Shown here: positions 27,647 through 36,170 of the stretch, one piece after another
Position numbering within the stretch: the first letter of the stretch is position 1
Layout: each line of letters begins with the position of its first letter
Source: Acetobacter aceti
GTDB taxonomy: Bacteria; Pseudomonadota; Alphaproteobacteria; Acetobacterales; Acetobacteraceae
Direction of reading: 5' to 3'
Assembly (NCBI RefSeq): GCF_002005445.1
Contig: NZ_CP014692.1
Span: forward strand, 558,001 to 622,000
Length of the DNA: 64,000 nucleotides
The notes under the pieces: model-generated
The model's database searches: none
Told to the model about the DNA's origin: nothing
The model's input: the letters and a program-made list of their open reading frames with translations, nothing else
Made by a program: the position numbers and the translations under genes

Positions 27647-28027
27647 ATGTCAGTTAACAAAGAACACAAAGAATTTCATGCGCTGGACCTGAATGAAGGG
27701 TGGGTGCAGCCAGAGGCTTACAAGGAGAATGTGCAGGAAAAGATTCTTGCGGGCTCGCTTGATGAGGTCGCCAGGACCGGAAGTCGTACCAGACTTCTGC
27801 GTTTTGGTCCGGGCGTTTTTACAAAAAAGCCTTTTGTGCATGATTACTGGGAGGAGGTTTATCTGCTTTCAGGTGATCTGACAGTCGGGAATGATGAGAA
27901 CGGCAACGGAGGTGAGGCTTTCGCACCCAACACCTATGCTTGCCGCCCGCCTGGCGCTGTGCATGGGCCCTTCAAGTCGACTGGCGGCTGCCTGTTGCTT
28001 GAAATTCATTATTACGATCCAGCCTGA
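27647..28027 (+). CDS. Small cupin-domain protein
   Basis: A 126-residue single-domain cupin. The second half reads WEEVYLLSGDLTVGN...GEAFAPNTYACRPPGAVHGPFKSTGGCLLLEIHYYDP, where a Glu, a His (AVHGPF) and a second Glu/His are the likely metal ligands. It resembles ChrR-like cupins. It follows the HpaB-type gene by 13 bases with an AAGGAAG site. A ring-cleaving dioxygenase, isomerase or decarboxylase role is possible but not shown. Confidence 0.7.
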   Translation: MSVNKEHKEFHALDLNEGWVQPEAYKENVQEKILAGSLDEVARTGSRTRLLRFGPGVFTKKPFVHDYWEEVYLLSGDLTVGNDENGNGGEAFAPNTYACRPPGAVHGPFKSTGGCLLLEIHYYDPA

Positions 28028-28044
28028 ATATAAGAGAGCGCGCC

Positions 28045-28728
28045 ATGTTGATATTCGAACGTTTGGGGCTGGAACGTTCCGACCGGGTCGGGTTTGCTCC
28101 GTATCGCCTGATTGTGGCGGGCTGGGCGGGCCGCGATAGTGCGGCGATTGAACATCATATTCAGGAGTTGGAGGCGATTGGGGTTCCCCGGCCTTCTTCC
28201 GTGCCGGTCTATTATCGCACCGGCGCGGCGCTCCTGACGCAAAAGGAGCGGGTGGAGGTTCTCGGGCCACATACATCGGGTGAGGTGGAACCTTTCCTGA
28301 TGGCCATGGCCGATGGGTTGTGGGTCGGTATTGCGTCTGACCATACGGACCGGCAAGCTGAAACTGTGGGCATTGCATTGTCCAAGCAGCTATGTGCCAA
28401 GCCGGTCAGCACGCAGTTGTGGCGTTGGGATGATGTCAGCGGTCACTGGGATGATCTGATCATACGCTCATGGATTGAGGAAGATGGGAACGCGCGCCTT
28501 CTCTATCAGGAAGGTGGCGTCTCATCTCTGAAGAATCCTATGGATTTGATAGGCGGCCTACCGGCGGATACGTCTTTTGAAACCGGGAGCGCCATGTTGT
28601 GCGGGACGGTGCCTGTTTTGGGTGGCATCAGACCTTCGACGCGCTTTGAAATGGAGCTTTACGATCCTGTGCTTGAGCGCAGCATCAGGCATGTCTATCT
28701 ACCCACGGTTCTACCGGTTATTTCCTGA
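28045..28728 (+). CDS. DUF2848 family protein (fumarylacetoacetate-hydrolase-like)
   Basis: A 227-residue protein whose wording (IVAGWAGRDSAAIEHHIQELEAIGVPRPSSVPVYYR, LWVGIASDHTDRQAE, GSAMLCGTVPVLGGIRPSTRFEMELYDPV) is that of the DUF2848 family, distantly related to fumarylacetoacetate hydrolases. By context it would act after hydroxylation, on a ring-opened or keto-acid product. It is the last gene of the flavin reductase operon. The exact reaction is unknown. Confidence 0.75.
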   Translation: MLIFERLGLERSDRVGFAPYRLIVAGWAGRDSAAIEHHIQELEAIGVPRPSSVPVYYRTGAALLTQKERVEVLGPHTSGEVEPFLMAMADGLWVGIASDHTDRQAETVGIALSKQLCAKPVSTQLWRWDDVSGHWDDLIIRSWIEEDGNARLLYQEGGVSSLKNPMDLIGGLPADTSFETGSAMLCGTVPVLGGIRPSTRFEMELYDPVLERSIRHVYLPTVLPVIS

Positions 28729-28947
28729 TTATTGTCAGCAAACGCTCCGTTTTGTCATGGAATATCGTCGGGGAATGCGGGCGTTTTAGTAGGGTACTTG
28801 ACACTATGGGAGGTAAGTCATCTGTGGATGGCCGTCGATCTTTTCATCCGGAAAAGATTGACCTCTCTGGCCATGTGTTGAGACAGGCGCGTTCGCTCGT
28901 GTTGCTGCAGAGACTGACTGCACGTTAATGCTCCACACCCGGTCGAG

Positions 28948-29067
28948 ATGGGGTTCTGTATCGAGGCGCTACAGGATGCCCTCACGCGCTACGGGACGCC
29001 GGAGATTTTCAACACGGATAGTCAGAAGATGGTAGCCAGCTCCCGGACGGTTTGTCTCAAACACTGA
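28948..29067 (+). pseudogene. IS3-family orfB remnant joined to an IS110 end
   Basis: The frame reads FCIEALQDALTRYGTPEIFNTDS, the integrase-core segment of an IS3 orfB, then leaves the family after NTDS and stops at 29065. The same break after NTDS occurs at about 55528, where an IS110 element is inserted. So this is the left part of the same IS3-with-IS110 arrangement, cut off on its right by an IS630 element. Confidence 0.7.
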
Positions 29068-29181
29068 TCGACCACGGTAGACTGGCGCTGCGAGGCGCCC
29101 GGTGCGGTCTGACCCGCACTCTGATCGACTGTTGTGTCTTTCCCTGGACCTGTCGACCGCCCGGGAGCACCGCGCAGAGAG
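28974..29181 (+). repeat. 208-bp repeat, left copy (inverted relative to 55366-55573)
   Basis: By eye this segment is identical to the reverse complement of 55366-55573 except for one base (C or T in the GCCAG-TCCCGG stretch). It covers the end of an IS3 orfB fragment and the outer part of an IS110 left end. The match stops sharply at 29181/29182 where IS630 sequence begins. The two copies bracket the catabolic island in inverted orientation. Confidence 0.9.
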
Positions 29182-29896
29182 CCTGATACCACCCTTGCGG
29201 CGCTGTCGGTCCGCCTGCGCGACGAGCGTGGCGTTCAGGCTGACACGGGTATGCTGTCGCGCTTTTTTCAATCCGAAGGGATCAGCTTCAAAAAAAACCG
29301 TGCTGCCCTGCGAGCAGGATCGACCTGACGTCGCGCGCAAACGTAAGGTCTGGAAGCGATATCAGGCCGATATAGATCCTACCCGTCTGGTCTTCATCGA
29401 CGAAACCTGGGCCAAGACCAACATGACGCGCACTCACGGTCGCTGTCGCAAAGGTGAGAGATTGAGGGTCAGGATCCCCCATGGTCACTGGAAGACACTG
29501 ACTTTTCTCGCCGCTTTGCGTCATGACCGGATCACGGCGCCCTGTGTTCTCGACGGTCCGATCAACGGACGCAGTTTCCAGGTCTATGTCGAGCAGTTCC
29601 TGGTTCCAACGCTCAAGACTGACGACGTCGTCGTGCTCGACAATCTCGGCAGCCACAAGGCCGATGCGGTTCGCAAGGCCATTCGTGCCGTCGGTGCCAG
29701 GATGATCTTTCTGCCGCCCTACAGTCCCGATCTCAATCCGATCGAACAGGTCTTCGCCAAGCTCAAGACCCTGCTGCGGAAAGCCGCAGAGCGATCCGTC
29801 GAGGCAACATGGAAACGCATCGGGTCACTCCTTCAATGCTTCTCCGCGCAGGAATGCGCCAATTACCTTAAAAATTCAGGATATGCGTCAATTTAA
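29182..29896 (+). pseudogene. Truncated IS630-family transposase with frameshift at an A8 run
   Basis: The N-terminal helix-turn-helix part is missing. The remainder reads DTTLAALSVRLRDERGVQADTGMLSRFFQSEGISFKK, then changes frame at eight consecutive A (29290-29297), and continues with the DDE core: LVFIDETWAKTNM, VVLDNLGSHKADAV, FLPPYSPDLNPIEQVFAKLKTLLR, to a stop at 29896. IS630 elements may use slippage at A runs, so the shift may be programmed, but without the 5' part the copy cannot be functional. Its 5' border abuts the 208-bp repeat. Confidence 0.8.
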
Positions 29897-29905
29897 TCAC
29901 AGAAG

Positions 29906-29927
29906 ACTCTAATTAAACAATTAGAGT
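29906..29927. terminator. AT-rich stem-loop after the IS630 remnant
   Basis: ACTCTAATT and AATTAGAGT form a perfect 9-base stem with a 4-base loop. It stands 10 bases after the transposase stop. It could be a weak bidirectional terminator or part of the element's end; no T run follows. Confidence 0.3.
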
Positions 29928-30109
29928 TACGAATGGACAGAATTAGAAGAGATAATTTGCTGCCAATGCAATTGGACCGTAATTATTTTGGTGCCGCATT
30001 GATGTAATGTAAAACATTTGTTTCTTTTAAGAAATGGTCTGAGCTTTATGGCGCATCACTTACTAGTTTCAGCGATGAAAGTGTACCTTCCACGCTTACA
30101 GAGCGGATT

Positions 30110-31120
30110 GTGCGAGTGATGACGCCCCTAATCGTTCCAGTAATAACTAGTGTTAGTGGTGAACAGCGCGGCGCGACTCCCAGTTGGTTCGTCGTTCCAA
30201 TGTGCTGGTTTGGTCTGCTGGCCGAGGGCTATGACAACAGGGTAGTCGGTACAGTCATTACTTCCACCCTTGAAGATGTTTTATTGCATATTTCCCTCTA
30301 CCAATTAGTAACTATTGCCAGAAGTGACATATTCGGTATGTTTTGGAGTGAGCTATTCTTCGTCCGTCTAGGTAACAGATGCGATAAAAGAAAGGCATTC
30401 ATTCTATGCCTCAAGCATTTCTCTGTTGTCATGGAGATTGGAGGACTCGTTTGTCAATTCTGGCTCTTCATGGTCTACCTGCCTTCTTTTCCGGCATCGT
30501 CACGGAGCTTGGCGCAAAATATTTCACCGGATGCCAATACTCGTTTTGCACCTGAGGATCGCCGTGTCATTTTGCTTCGTGCGTGGATCGGTTTTTATGC
30601 CCTTTATATATTTGATATGCTCCTTGCATATGGTCTGTCCATGCGGTTGCTGCAAATCATGGTTAGCAGCGGTATGTTTGAAAGCAAAAGTATCCTATCC
30701 CTGACTATCTATTCTGCTGCTTTCGCTTTCTTGGCTGTTGGTATCGATACGCTGGCTGACATGATCGCACCTAATCCCGTAGTATCCATTGGTTTTCTCA
30801 TCGGCGCGATAGGTCTGGCCGGATTGGGATATGCTTCATCCTATCTTGTTAAGTGCCTGTTTTATTCCTTGGCTGGCGTCGGCACGATGGCTGTGTCCGC
30901 CTTTATAATGTCATACGTTGCAGACTGGTACGGACCCCAGAAAAGTGCGTCGATGATTGGCTCCTGCATTTCCGTGATTGGCAGCTATTTTCGGCTCTTA
31001 TCTCAGTGCAATCTTGGAGCGATTCACGCTGACAAAATGCTTCATTTCTCATCGTATACCTGTGGCGCTCCGCTCGTCGCAGCGACCGTCTGCATAGTCC
31101 AGCCATCTTTCCGGTCGTAA
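30110..31120 (+). pseudogene. Degraded MFS permease (aromatic-acid transporter-like)
   Basis: The 336-codon frame is strongly hydrophobic and shows blurred MFS features: FGLLAEGYDNRVVGTVI in place of the usual 'D-G-x-D' helix 1 motif, RLGNRCDKRKAFIL at the loop 2-3 position, LLRAWIGFYALYIFDMLLAYGLSMRLLQIMVSSGM, and GIDTLADMIAPNPVVSIGFLIGAIGLAGLGYAS. Key acidic and arginine residues are lost, and the last 50 residues no longer look like a membrane protein. The order of segments suggests the AAHS family. It is probably a decayed transporter, or a very divergent one. It precedes the iac-like genes. Confidence 0.45.
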
Positions 31121-31417
31121 CCATATCAGGATAACATCATGCTCTGCTTCTTCGTTTATTGCCATCACCCGATTCAGAATTACCTGACGACGACACAAAG
31201 TGTCGTGTCTCGTTCTATATCGGTAATGCACTCACAAGATCCATCATCTTATCAAAACTCAGTCCGTCTTTCGTCCAGCCATCCGGCTCCTAGACGCAGG
31301 ACATTGCGGTAGCGCCGATGAGATCTTGTTTTAAATTCAGAAGAACTTTCTAGTCCCAGCGGTTTCCGGCGTCCACGTATGGCATCACGGAACCGCCGGA
31401 CAGCAAAGAGGAAGACA
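31121..31417. other. Gap upstream of the iac-like operon
   Basis: About 300 bases without a supported gene. It should contain the promoter of the oxygenase operon, but I see no clear -35/-10 pair. A ribosome site AGAGGAAG lies just before the start at 31418. Confidence 0.35.
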
Positions 31418-32698
31418 ATGATGCTCACTCTTGATCCGGCTACGCTGGTTGGAAGCGATTATGCCGATGGTTCGATTTACAGCAATCCGGACCTGTATGA
31501 CATGGAAATGGAACGCATTTTCATGAACACCTGGATCTGGGTCGCCCATCGCAGCCAGCTTTCCGAACCCGGCAGTTTCATCACGACATTCGTGGGACCG
31601 CATCCGGTCATAGTCTCTCGTGACCGAAAAGGTGATGTGCATGTCGTGCTCAATCGCTGCCGTCATCGTGGTGCCACGGTCTGCGAGCATAAATCGGGCA
31701 AGGCCTCCAGTTTCGTCTGTCCATACCATGGCTGGGCTTACGGGCTTGACGGCGCCCTCCGCAGCGTACCCTATCAAGACGGCTATTCCGGTCAGCTCGA
31801 TAAAGCCGCTTATCCGCTGGTCCGGTTGCGGGTGGAAGAATATAACGGGCTGATCTTCGCGACTTTCAATCAGCATATTTCTTCACTCGATACTTGGTTG
31901 GGAAGGGCCAGGCTCTGGATCGACCTGTTCATGAAGCAAGGGGCTGGCTGGCCCGTCAAGACAATGGGTGAGCATCGCTTTACCTTCCCGGGAAACTGGA
32001 AAATCCAGCTGGAAAACACGACCGACGCATATCATTTCCCCGTCGTTCACAAATCCTTTCTAGATTCAGTCGATAGCGAGACCCAGAATATTTTTGACTT
32101 TGTCGAGGGAAGCGGCTTCGTCGAGGATCTTGGCCACGGCCATTCTGTCATGGTCATGATCCCGGAACTAGTCGATCTCGAAGCCAACCTCGAGATACCC
32201 ATTCCCGAACGCTTCCAGTATCTGGCGGACGAATTGTCCAAAGATTATCCGCCGGAACAGGTGCGCCGGATCGTCCGTGCGGTCGGTGGCTCCGGGTTCA
32301 ATCTCAACCTCTTCCCCAATCTCGCCTGCTCGATGGCTTTCTTTCGCGTGCTCCGACCGCTAGGCGTCAACCAGACCGAAGTGCGCCATATCGCGATCGG
32401 CATGGATGGTGGCCCCGATATCGCCAACGAAGCGCGCCTGCGCCTGCACGAACATTTTCAGGGACCGATGGGCTTCGGCACACCCGATGATTCCGAGGCT
32501 TGGGATCGAGTTCAGCGGGGCTCCCTAGCCGGACGCGATATCGCAATCCTGCTGAACCGTGGTCTGGGCCGTGAAGCGAGACGCGAGAGCGGTAATCTCT
32601 TCGGCGACGTCAGCGCGGAAACCGGGATGAGGGCCGCCTATCGTCAATGGTTGGCCGCGATGACCGACACCTCCTTTTCTGGAGACGCAGAAGCATGA
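31418..32698 (+). CDS. iacC: Rieske dioxygenase large subunit, IacC-like
   Basis: Ring-hydroxylating oxygenase alpha subunit of 426 residues. The Rieske ligands are Cys81, His83, Cys101 and His104 (CRHRGATVCEH...CPYHGW). The catalytic mononuclear iron site is in ENTTDAYHFPVVH, with Asp203, His206 and His211. The segments FPGNWKIQLENTTDAYHFP and LEDLGHGHSVMVMIPEL-type wording, plus the following genes (beta subunit, PDR reductase, amidase, SnoaL-like protein), match the indole-3-acetate degradation set, where IacC/IacD form catechol from an oxidised indole acetate. The ATG at 31418 with AGAGGAAG upstream is better than 31379. The substrate assignment is an inference. Confidence 0.75.
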   Translation: MMLTLDPATLVGSDYADGSIYSNPDLYDMEMERIFMNTWIWVAHRSQLSEPGSFITTFVGPHPVIVSRDRKGDVHVVLNRCRHRGATVCEHKSGKASSFVCPYHGWAYGLDGALRSVPYQDGYSGQLDKAAYPLVRLRVEEYNGLIFATFNQHISSLDTWLGRARLWIDLFMKQGAGWPVKTMGEHRFTFPGNWKIQLENTTDAYHFPVVHKSFLDSVDSETQNIFDFVEGSGFVEDLGHGHSVMVMIPELVDLEANLEIPIPERFQYLADELSKDYPPEQVRRIVRAVGGSGFNLNLFPNLACSMAFFRVLRPLGVNQTEVRHIAIGMDGGPDIANEARLRLHEHFQGPMGFGTPDDSEAWDRVQRGSLAGRDIAILLNRGLGREARRESGNLFGDVSAETGMRAAYRQWLAAMTDTSFSGDAEA

Positions 32699-33168
32699 GC
32701 ATCGCTCTCGACCAAGCCATAGAACTCGTCACGCAGGAAGCCGACCTTCTCGACCATGGGGAGTTCACTCAGTGGCTCTCGCTTTACACGACCGACGGTC
32801 TTTACATTGTGCCGATTGACCCAAGCGGCGACGATTTTGAAAAAACACTCAACTATGCCTACGATAATGCTCACATGCGGAAATTGAGGGTTCAGCGCCT
32901 TCTCGGCGGGCGAGCGATCTCCGCGATGCCGCCAGCCAGGACGGTCCGCCTTCTTGGACGCTATCGTTTGCTCGACAGCAGCGATACGTGGTGCAAACTG
33001 CGGTGTGCCCAGATTCTGACTGAACTGCGGCAGGGGCGTGAGCGCTATTACGCGGCCAATATCACATTCGTTCTGGTACAGACGGACACCGGACTGAAGA
33101 TCGACCGCAAGATCATTCGTCTCCTGACTTCGACCGAGGCGCTGACGGCCGTCAGCTATATCTTGTGA
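32695..33168 (+). CDS. iacD: Rieske dioxygenase small subunit, IacD-like
   Basis: A 157-residue beta subunit with an NTF2-like fold: AIELVTQEADLLDHGEFTQWLSLYTTDGLYIVPID, MRKLRVQRLLGGRAISAMPPARTVRLLGRY and the C-terminal FVLVQTDTGLKIDRKIIRLL. It assembles with the alpha subunit, probably as alpha3beta3. The ATG overlaps the alpha stop (ATGA), so synthesis is coupled. Confidence 0.8.
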   Translation: MSIALDQAIELVTQEADLLDHGEFTQWLSLYTTDGLYIVPIDPSGDDFEKTLNYAYDNAHMRKLRVQRLLGGRAISAMPPARTVRLLGRYRLLDSSDTWCKLRCAQILTELRQGRERYYAANITFVLVQTDTGLKIDRKIIRLLTSTEALTAVSYIL

Positions 33169-34160
33169 TGGACAGCCGAGACAGAAAGATTGCCCGCACG
33201 ATGATCGGAAAAGTGCCTGTCCCGTCTGGCTTCCGCGTAGTCAAGGTCGCTGACGTCACTCAGTTGGGTGACGTGCTTGCTTTCACGCTGGTATCGGCGG
33301 ATGCGGCCCCGCTTCCGCGATGGGAGGCCGGTGCGCATGTCGATCTCATGCTAGATGATGGACTCATACGGCAATATTCGCTGTGCGGTGATCCTATGGA
33401 CTCTGACCGCTATCAATTGGCAGTCCTGCTTGATCCGCAATCACGCGGCGGTTCCCGAGTAGTCCATGATCGGGTGCGGACAGGTGCCATTTTGCGTATC
33501 GGTCCGCCGCGTAATCTTTTCCCGCTTGATCCGCGGGCGCGTTGTTCAATCCTCATCGGCGGCGGCATCGGTATTACGCCGCTCATCGCCATGGCTTACG
33601 AACTTCAGCGCGCTGGCCAAGATTTTACGTTGCATTATATCTCCCGCGATCCAGTCTTCGCGGAATTCCTCACTCGTGCGCCCTTTGTGAAATCGCTCGT
33701 TGTGCATCATCGAGGGAAGACGGATGCGCCACGCTTTGACCCGATCTCAGCCCTCGGTGACCACGACAGGGAGACGCATGTGTATTGTTGCGGACCTCTC
33801 AGCCTGATGAACGCAGTGACGGATGCTGGTAAGACCTTGGGTTATGCCGATGATGTCCTTCATCAGGAAGCTTTTTCCGCTCAGCCGGTTATTGGCGGGG
33901 ATGCCTTCACCGTCCTGGCGGCACGCTCGGACGTGCGCGTTATCGTTGGCGATTCGGAAAGCGTCGCCACGGCGCTGAAACGCGCGGGCGTCAGCGTTCA
34001 CCTGAATTGTGAGCAGGGCATTTGCGGAACCTGTGTCGCGACCGTCATCGAGGGGGAGCCAGATCATCGCGACGAGTACCTGACCTCCGAAGAGCGGGCG
34101 GATCAGATCGTCCTATGCTGTTCCCGGTCGAAAACGCCACTTTTGGTCCTCGACCTCTGA
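33168..34160 (+). CDS. iacF: Oxygenase reductase of the VanB/PDR type, IacF-like
   Basis: Transfers electrons from NAD(P)H to the Rieske oxygenase. Flavin domain with RQYSLCGDP, NAD domain with ILIGGGIGITPLIAMAYEL and YCCGPLSLM, then a C-terminal 2Fe-2S domain with CEQGICGTC and a last Cys in VLCCSR. This FNR-then-ferredoxin order is the phthalate dioxygenase reductase type and differs from BenC/AntC, where the ferredoxin comes first. Its start overlaps the beta subunit stop. It may also serve the second Rieske oxygenase at 49027, which has no reductase of its own. Confidence 0.8.
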   Translation: MDSRDRKIARTMIGKVPVPSGFRVVKVADVTQLGDVLAFTLVSADAAPLPRWEAGAHVDLMLDDGLIRQYSLCGDPMDSDRYQLAVLLDPQSRGGSRVVHDRVRTGAILRIGPPRNLFPLDPRARCSILIGGGIGITPLIAMAYELQRAGQDFTLHYISRDPVFAEFLTRAPFVKSLVVHHRGKTDAPRFDPISALGDHDRETHVYCCGPLSLMNAVTDAGKTLGYADDVLHQEAFSAQPVIGGDAFTVLAARSDVRVIVGDSESVATALKRAGVSVHLNCEQGICGTCVATVIEGEPDHRDEYLTSEERADQIVLCCSRSKTPLLVLDL

Positions 34161-34215
34161 CAATGACCTCCGACATATCGCCATCGTCTTTCCCTCAGGC
34201 TGGGAGCGCAGACCA

Positions 34216-35460
34216 ATGAAGGAACATTCGCGCCGGATGGCATTGGACATCATTGAGCGGATCAAGCGGATCGACCCTTGGCTTCGCGCCTTCGCGGCCT
34301 ACGATCCGGTCCAGATCCGCGACGCTGTCGAAAACGCGCCAGCGGGACCCCTGCAAGACCTGGTGGTCGGGGTGAAAGACATTATCGACGTCTTCGGTTA
34401 TGCGACCGGTCATGGCTCACCGATCTATCGAAGCCATCATCCGTTCGCTGATGCCGCCTGCGTGACTTTACTGAAAAGGGCGGGAGCGATCTGCGCGGGC
34501 AAGACCGTCACCACTGAGTTCGCCTTCTTCCGCCCTGGACCGACTGTCAATCCCTTCGCCAGCGACCGCACACCGGGCGGCTCGTCCAGCGGCTCGGCCG
34601 CCGCTGTCGCCACTGGCATGGTCGATATCGGTCTGGCCTCGCAGACGGCGGCCTCGCTGACGCGACCGGCCTCGTATTGCGGCATTGTCGGCTTCAAACC
34701 CAGCTACGGGCGCTATGCTGCCGCCGGGATTAAAAGTCTCGCGCCGTCTTTTGATACGCTCGGCGTCATGACGCGAGACGTAGCGACAGCCACACGCACC
34801 GACGCCGTGCTGCGCGGTCCCATACCCAGCTCGGCCTCTCTCCCGCCGTTGGCTCCGAAACGCATTATGCTTTGCCGCACGCCATACTGGGACGAGGCAG
34901 AGGAGGCGACACGGCACGCCCTGTCCGAGTCAGCCCGCCTCCTTGGTATGGAAACAGATATCGTCGAGGACGATCTGCCCTCTTTCGCTGACGCTAACCT
35001 GCTTCATCTTACCATCATGAGCTACGAAGCAGCGCAGGCTCTTGCATGGGAATTCACCGAACGACACACACTGCTCAGCCCGCAGATAGCCGACCTGATC
35101 GAAGCCGGCCGCATCGTCGACTACACGGATTATCGCAACGCACTGGTCCGCGCGGAGGATCTGCGAGCCCGTATCGCCGTGCTCGTACCGCCGGGAACGA
35201 TCATACTCGCTCCCGCGGCGCCCGGCGCGGCGCCTTGCTCGGTAAGCGGCACCGGCAGCCCGGTCTTCAGCCGTCTATGGACGTTGCTGCGGTTGCCCAC
35301 AATCACAATGCCCGGCTTCACCGATTCCGACGGTATGCCCGTCGGCATTCAGGTTCTCGCACCCTTTGGCGAGGACGATGCCTTGCTGGCGCACGCTGCT
35401 TGGGTGGAAGCGCGCCTGCCCTCACGTCCCTTACCACCGACATACGGAGATCAAGCATGA
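34216..35460 (+). CDS. iacH: Amidase-signature hydrolase, IacH-like
   Basis: A 414-residue amidase-family protein with Lys54 in LVVGVKDIIDV, the GGSSSGSAA loop (residues 121-129) and Ser147 in the nucleophile position. The loop before the nucleophile reads ASQTAASLTR where the family normally has T-G-G-S, so both oxyanion-hole glycines are alanines. IacH-type proteins occur in indole-acetate clusters and are thought to hydrolyse a lactam intermediate. The gene ends in an overlap with the next (ATGA). The protein might be a specialised hydrolase or have reduced amidase activity. Confidence 0.72.
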   Translation: MKEHSRRMALDIIERIKRIDPWLRAFAAYDPVQIRDAVENAPAGPLQDLVVGVKDIIDVFGYATGHGSPIYRSHHPFADAACVTLLKRAGAICAGKTVTTEFAFFRPGPTVNPFASDRTPGGSSSGSAAAVATGMVDIGLASQTAASLTRPASYCGIVGFKPSYGRYAAAGIKSLAPSFDTLGVMTRDVATATRTDAVLRGPIPSSASLPPLAPKRIMLCRTPYWDEAEEATRHALSESARLLGMETDIVEDDLPSFADANLLHLTIMSYEAAQALAWEFTERHTLLSPQIADLIEAGRIVDYTDYRNALVRAEDLRARIAVLVPPGTIILAPAAPGAAPCSVSGTGSPVFSRLWTLLRLPTITMPGFTDSDGMPVGIQVLAPFGEDDALLAHAAWVEARLPSRPLPPTYGDQA

Positions 35461-36026
35461 CAACGGATATTTCGGTAACCCAGATGGTCACGAACCTGAC
35501 ACGCAGAGTGGAGAACCTTGAAGCAGAAGCCGCCATTCGTCGCATAGAGGCTCGGTACATGTTTCTATGCGACACGCCTTGCCCCGAGGCGGGGGTAACG
35601 AATAATGCGGAACGGATCGAGCGCATTCTGGCGCTTTATACTGAAGACGCGATTTGGGAAGGTGTTGGAGATTACTATAAAGATCAGTTCGGTCGATGTG
35701 CCGGAAAGGTAGCCCTCCGTGCCCATTTCCAATCCTTCTGGAAAGACGAAGAAGAAAGCGGACTTTTACTGAACGTCCATTACCTGACCTCTGAACAGAT
35801 TCACGTCGATGGCGACGAGGCTGAGGGGCAGTGGGTTCATTGTCAGCCCTGGATTTTTCGCGATGGTCGGTCATTGCTTCGTTCGAGCCGGTTGAACAAT
35901 CTGTTCCGCCGAGAAGATGGCGTATGGAAAATCAGCCGAACCAGAACGGAAAATGTTTTCATCGCACCGCTTTCTTCAGGATGGGCAACCAGTATTCCTA
36001 CGAAATCGGTTCTTATGGACACCTGA
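35457..36026 (+). CDS. iacI: SnoaL-like (NTF2-fold) protein, IacI-like
   Basis: A 189-residue SnoaL_4-type protein: EAAIRRIEARYMFLCDTP, RILALYTEDAIWEGVGDYYKDQFGRCAGKVALRAHF, NVHYLTSEQIHVDGDEAEGQWVHCQPW and WKISRTRTENVFIAP. Proteins of this type (IacI) accompany iacC and iacD in indole-acetate clusters. Start at 35457 overlaps the amidase stop; the frame is open well upstream only because it runs antiphase through the amidase gene. Its catalytic role, if any, is not known. Confidence 0.72.
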   Translation: MTTDISVTQMVTNLTRRVENLEAEAAIRRIEARYMFLCDTPCPEAGVTNNAERIERILALYTEDAIWEGVGDYYKDQFGRCAGKVALRAHFQSFWKDEEESGLLLNVHYLTSEQIHVDGDEAEGQWVHCQPWIFRDGRSLLRSSRLNNLFRREDGVWKISRTRTENVFIAPLSSGWATSIPTKSVLMDT

Positions 36027-36170
36027 CTGATTATTTAACTCTCGGTCAAGGAGCTGAACTGACATGAGGAAATAGATTCGCTTTCGTTCAACCACATGGA
36101 AGTTTTTCTCTTCGTTACAGATATCATAACATTTTTTTCTCCAACGGACCGCTTAAGAAAGGATAACGCT

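Noticed and set aside
35046..35456. Long N-terminal extension of the SnoaL-like gene
   Set aside because: The frame is open only because it runs through the amidase gene out of phase; the ATG at 35457 overlaps the amidase stop and starts the conserved domain.
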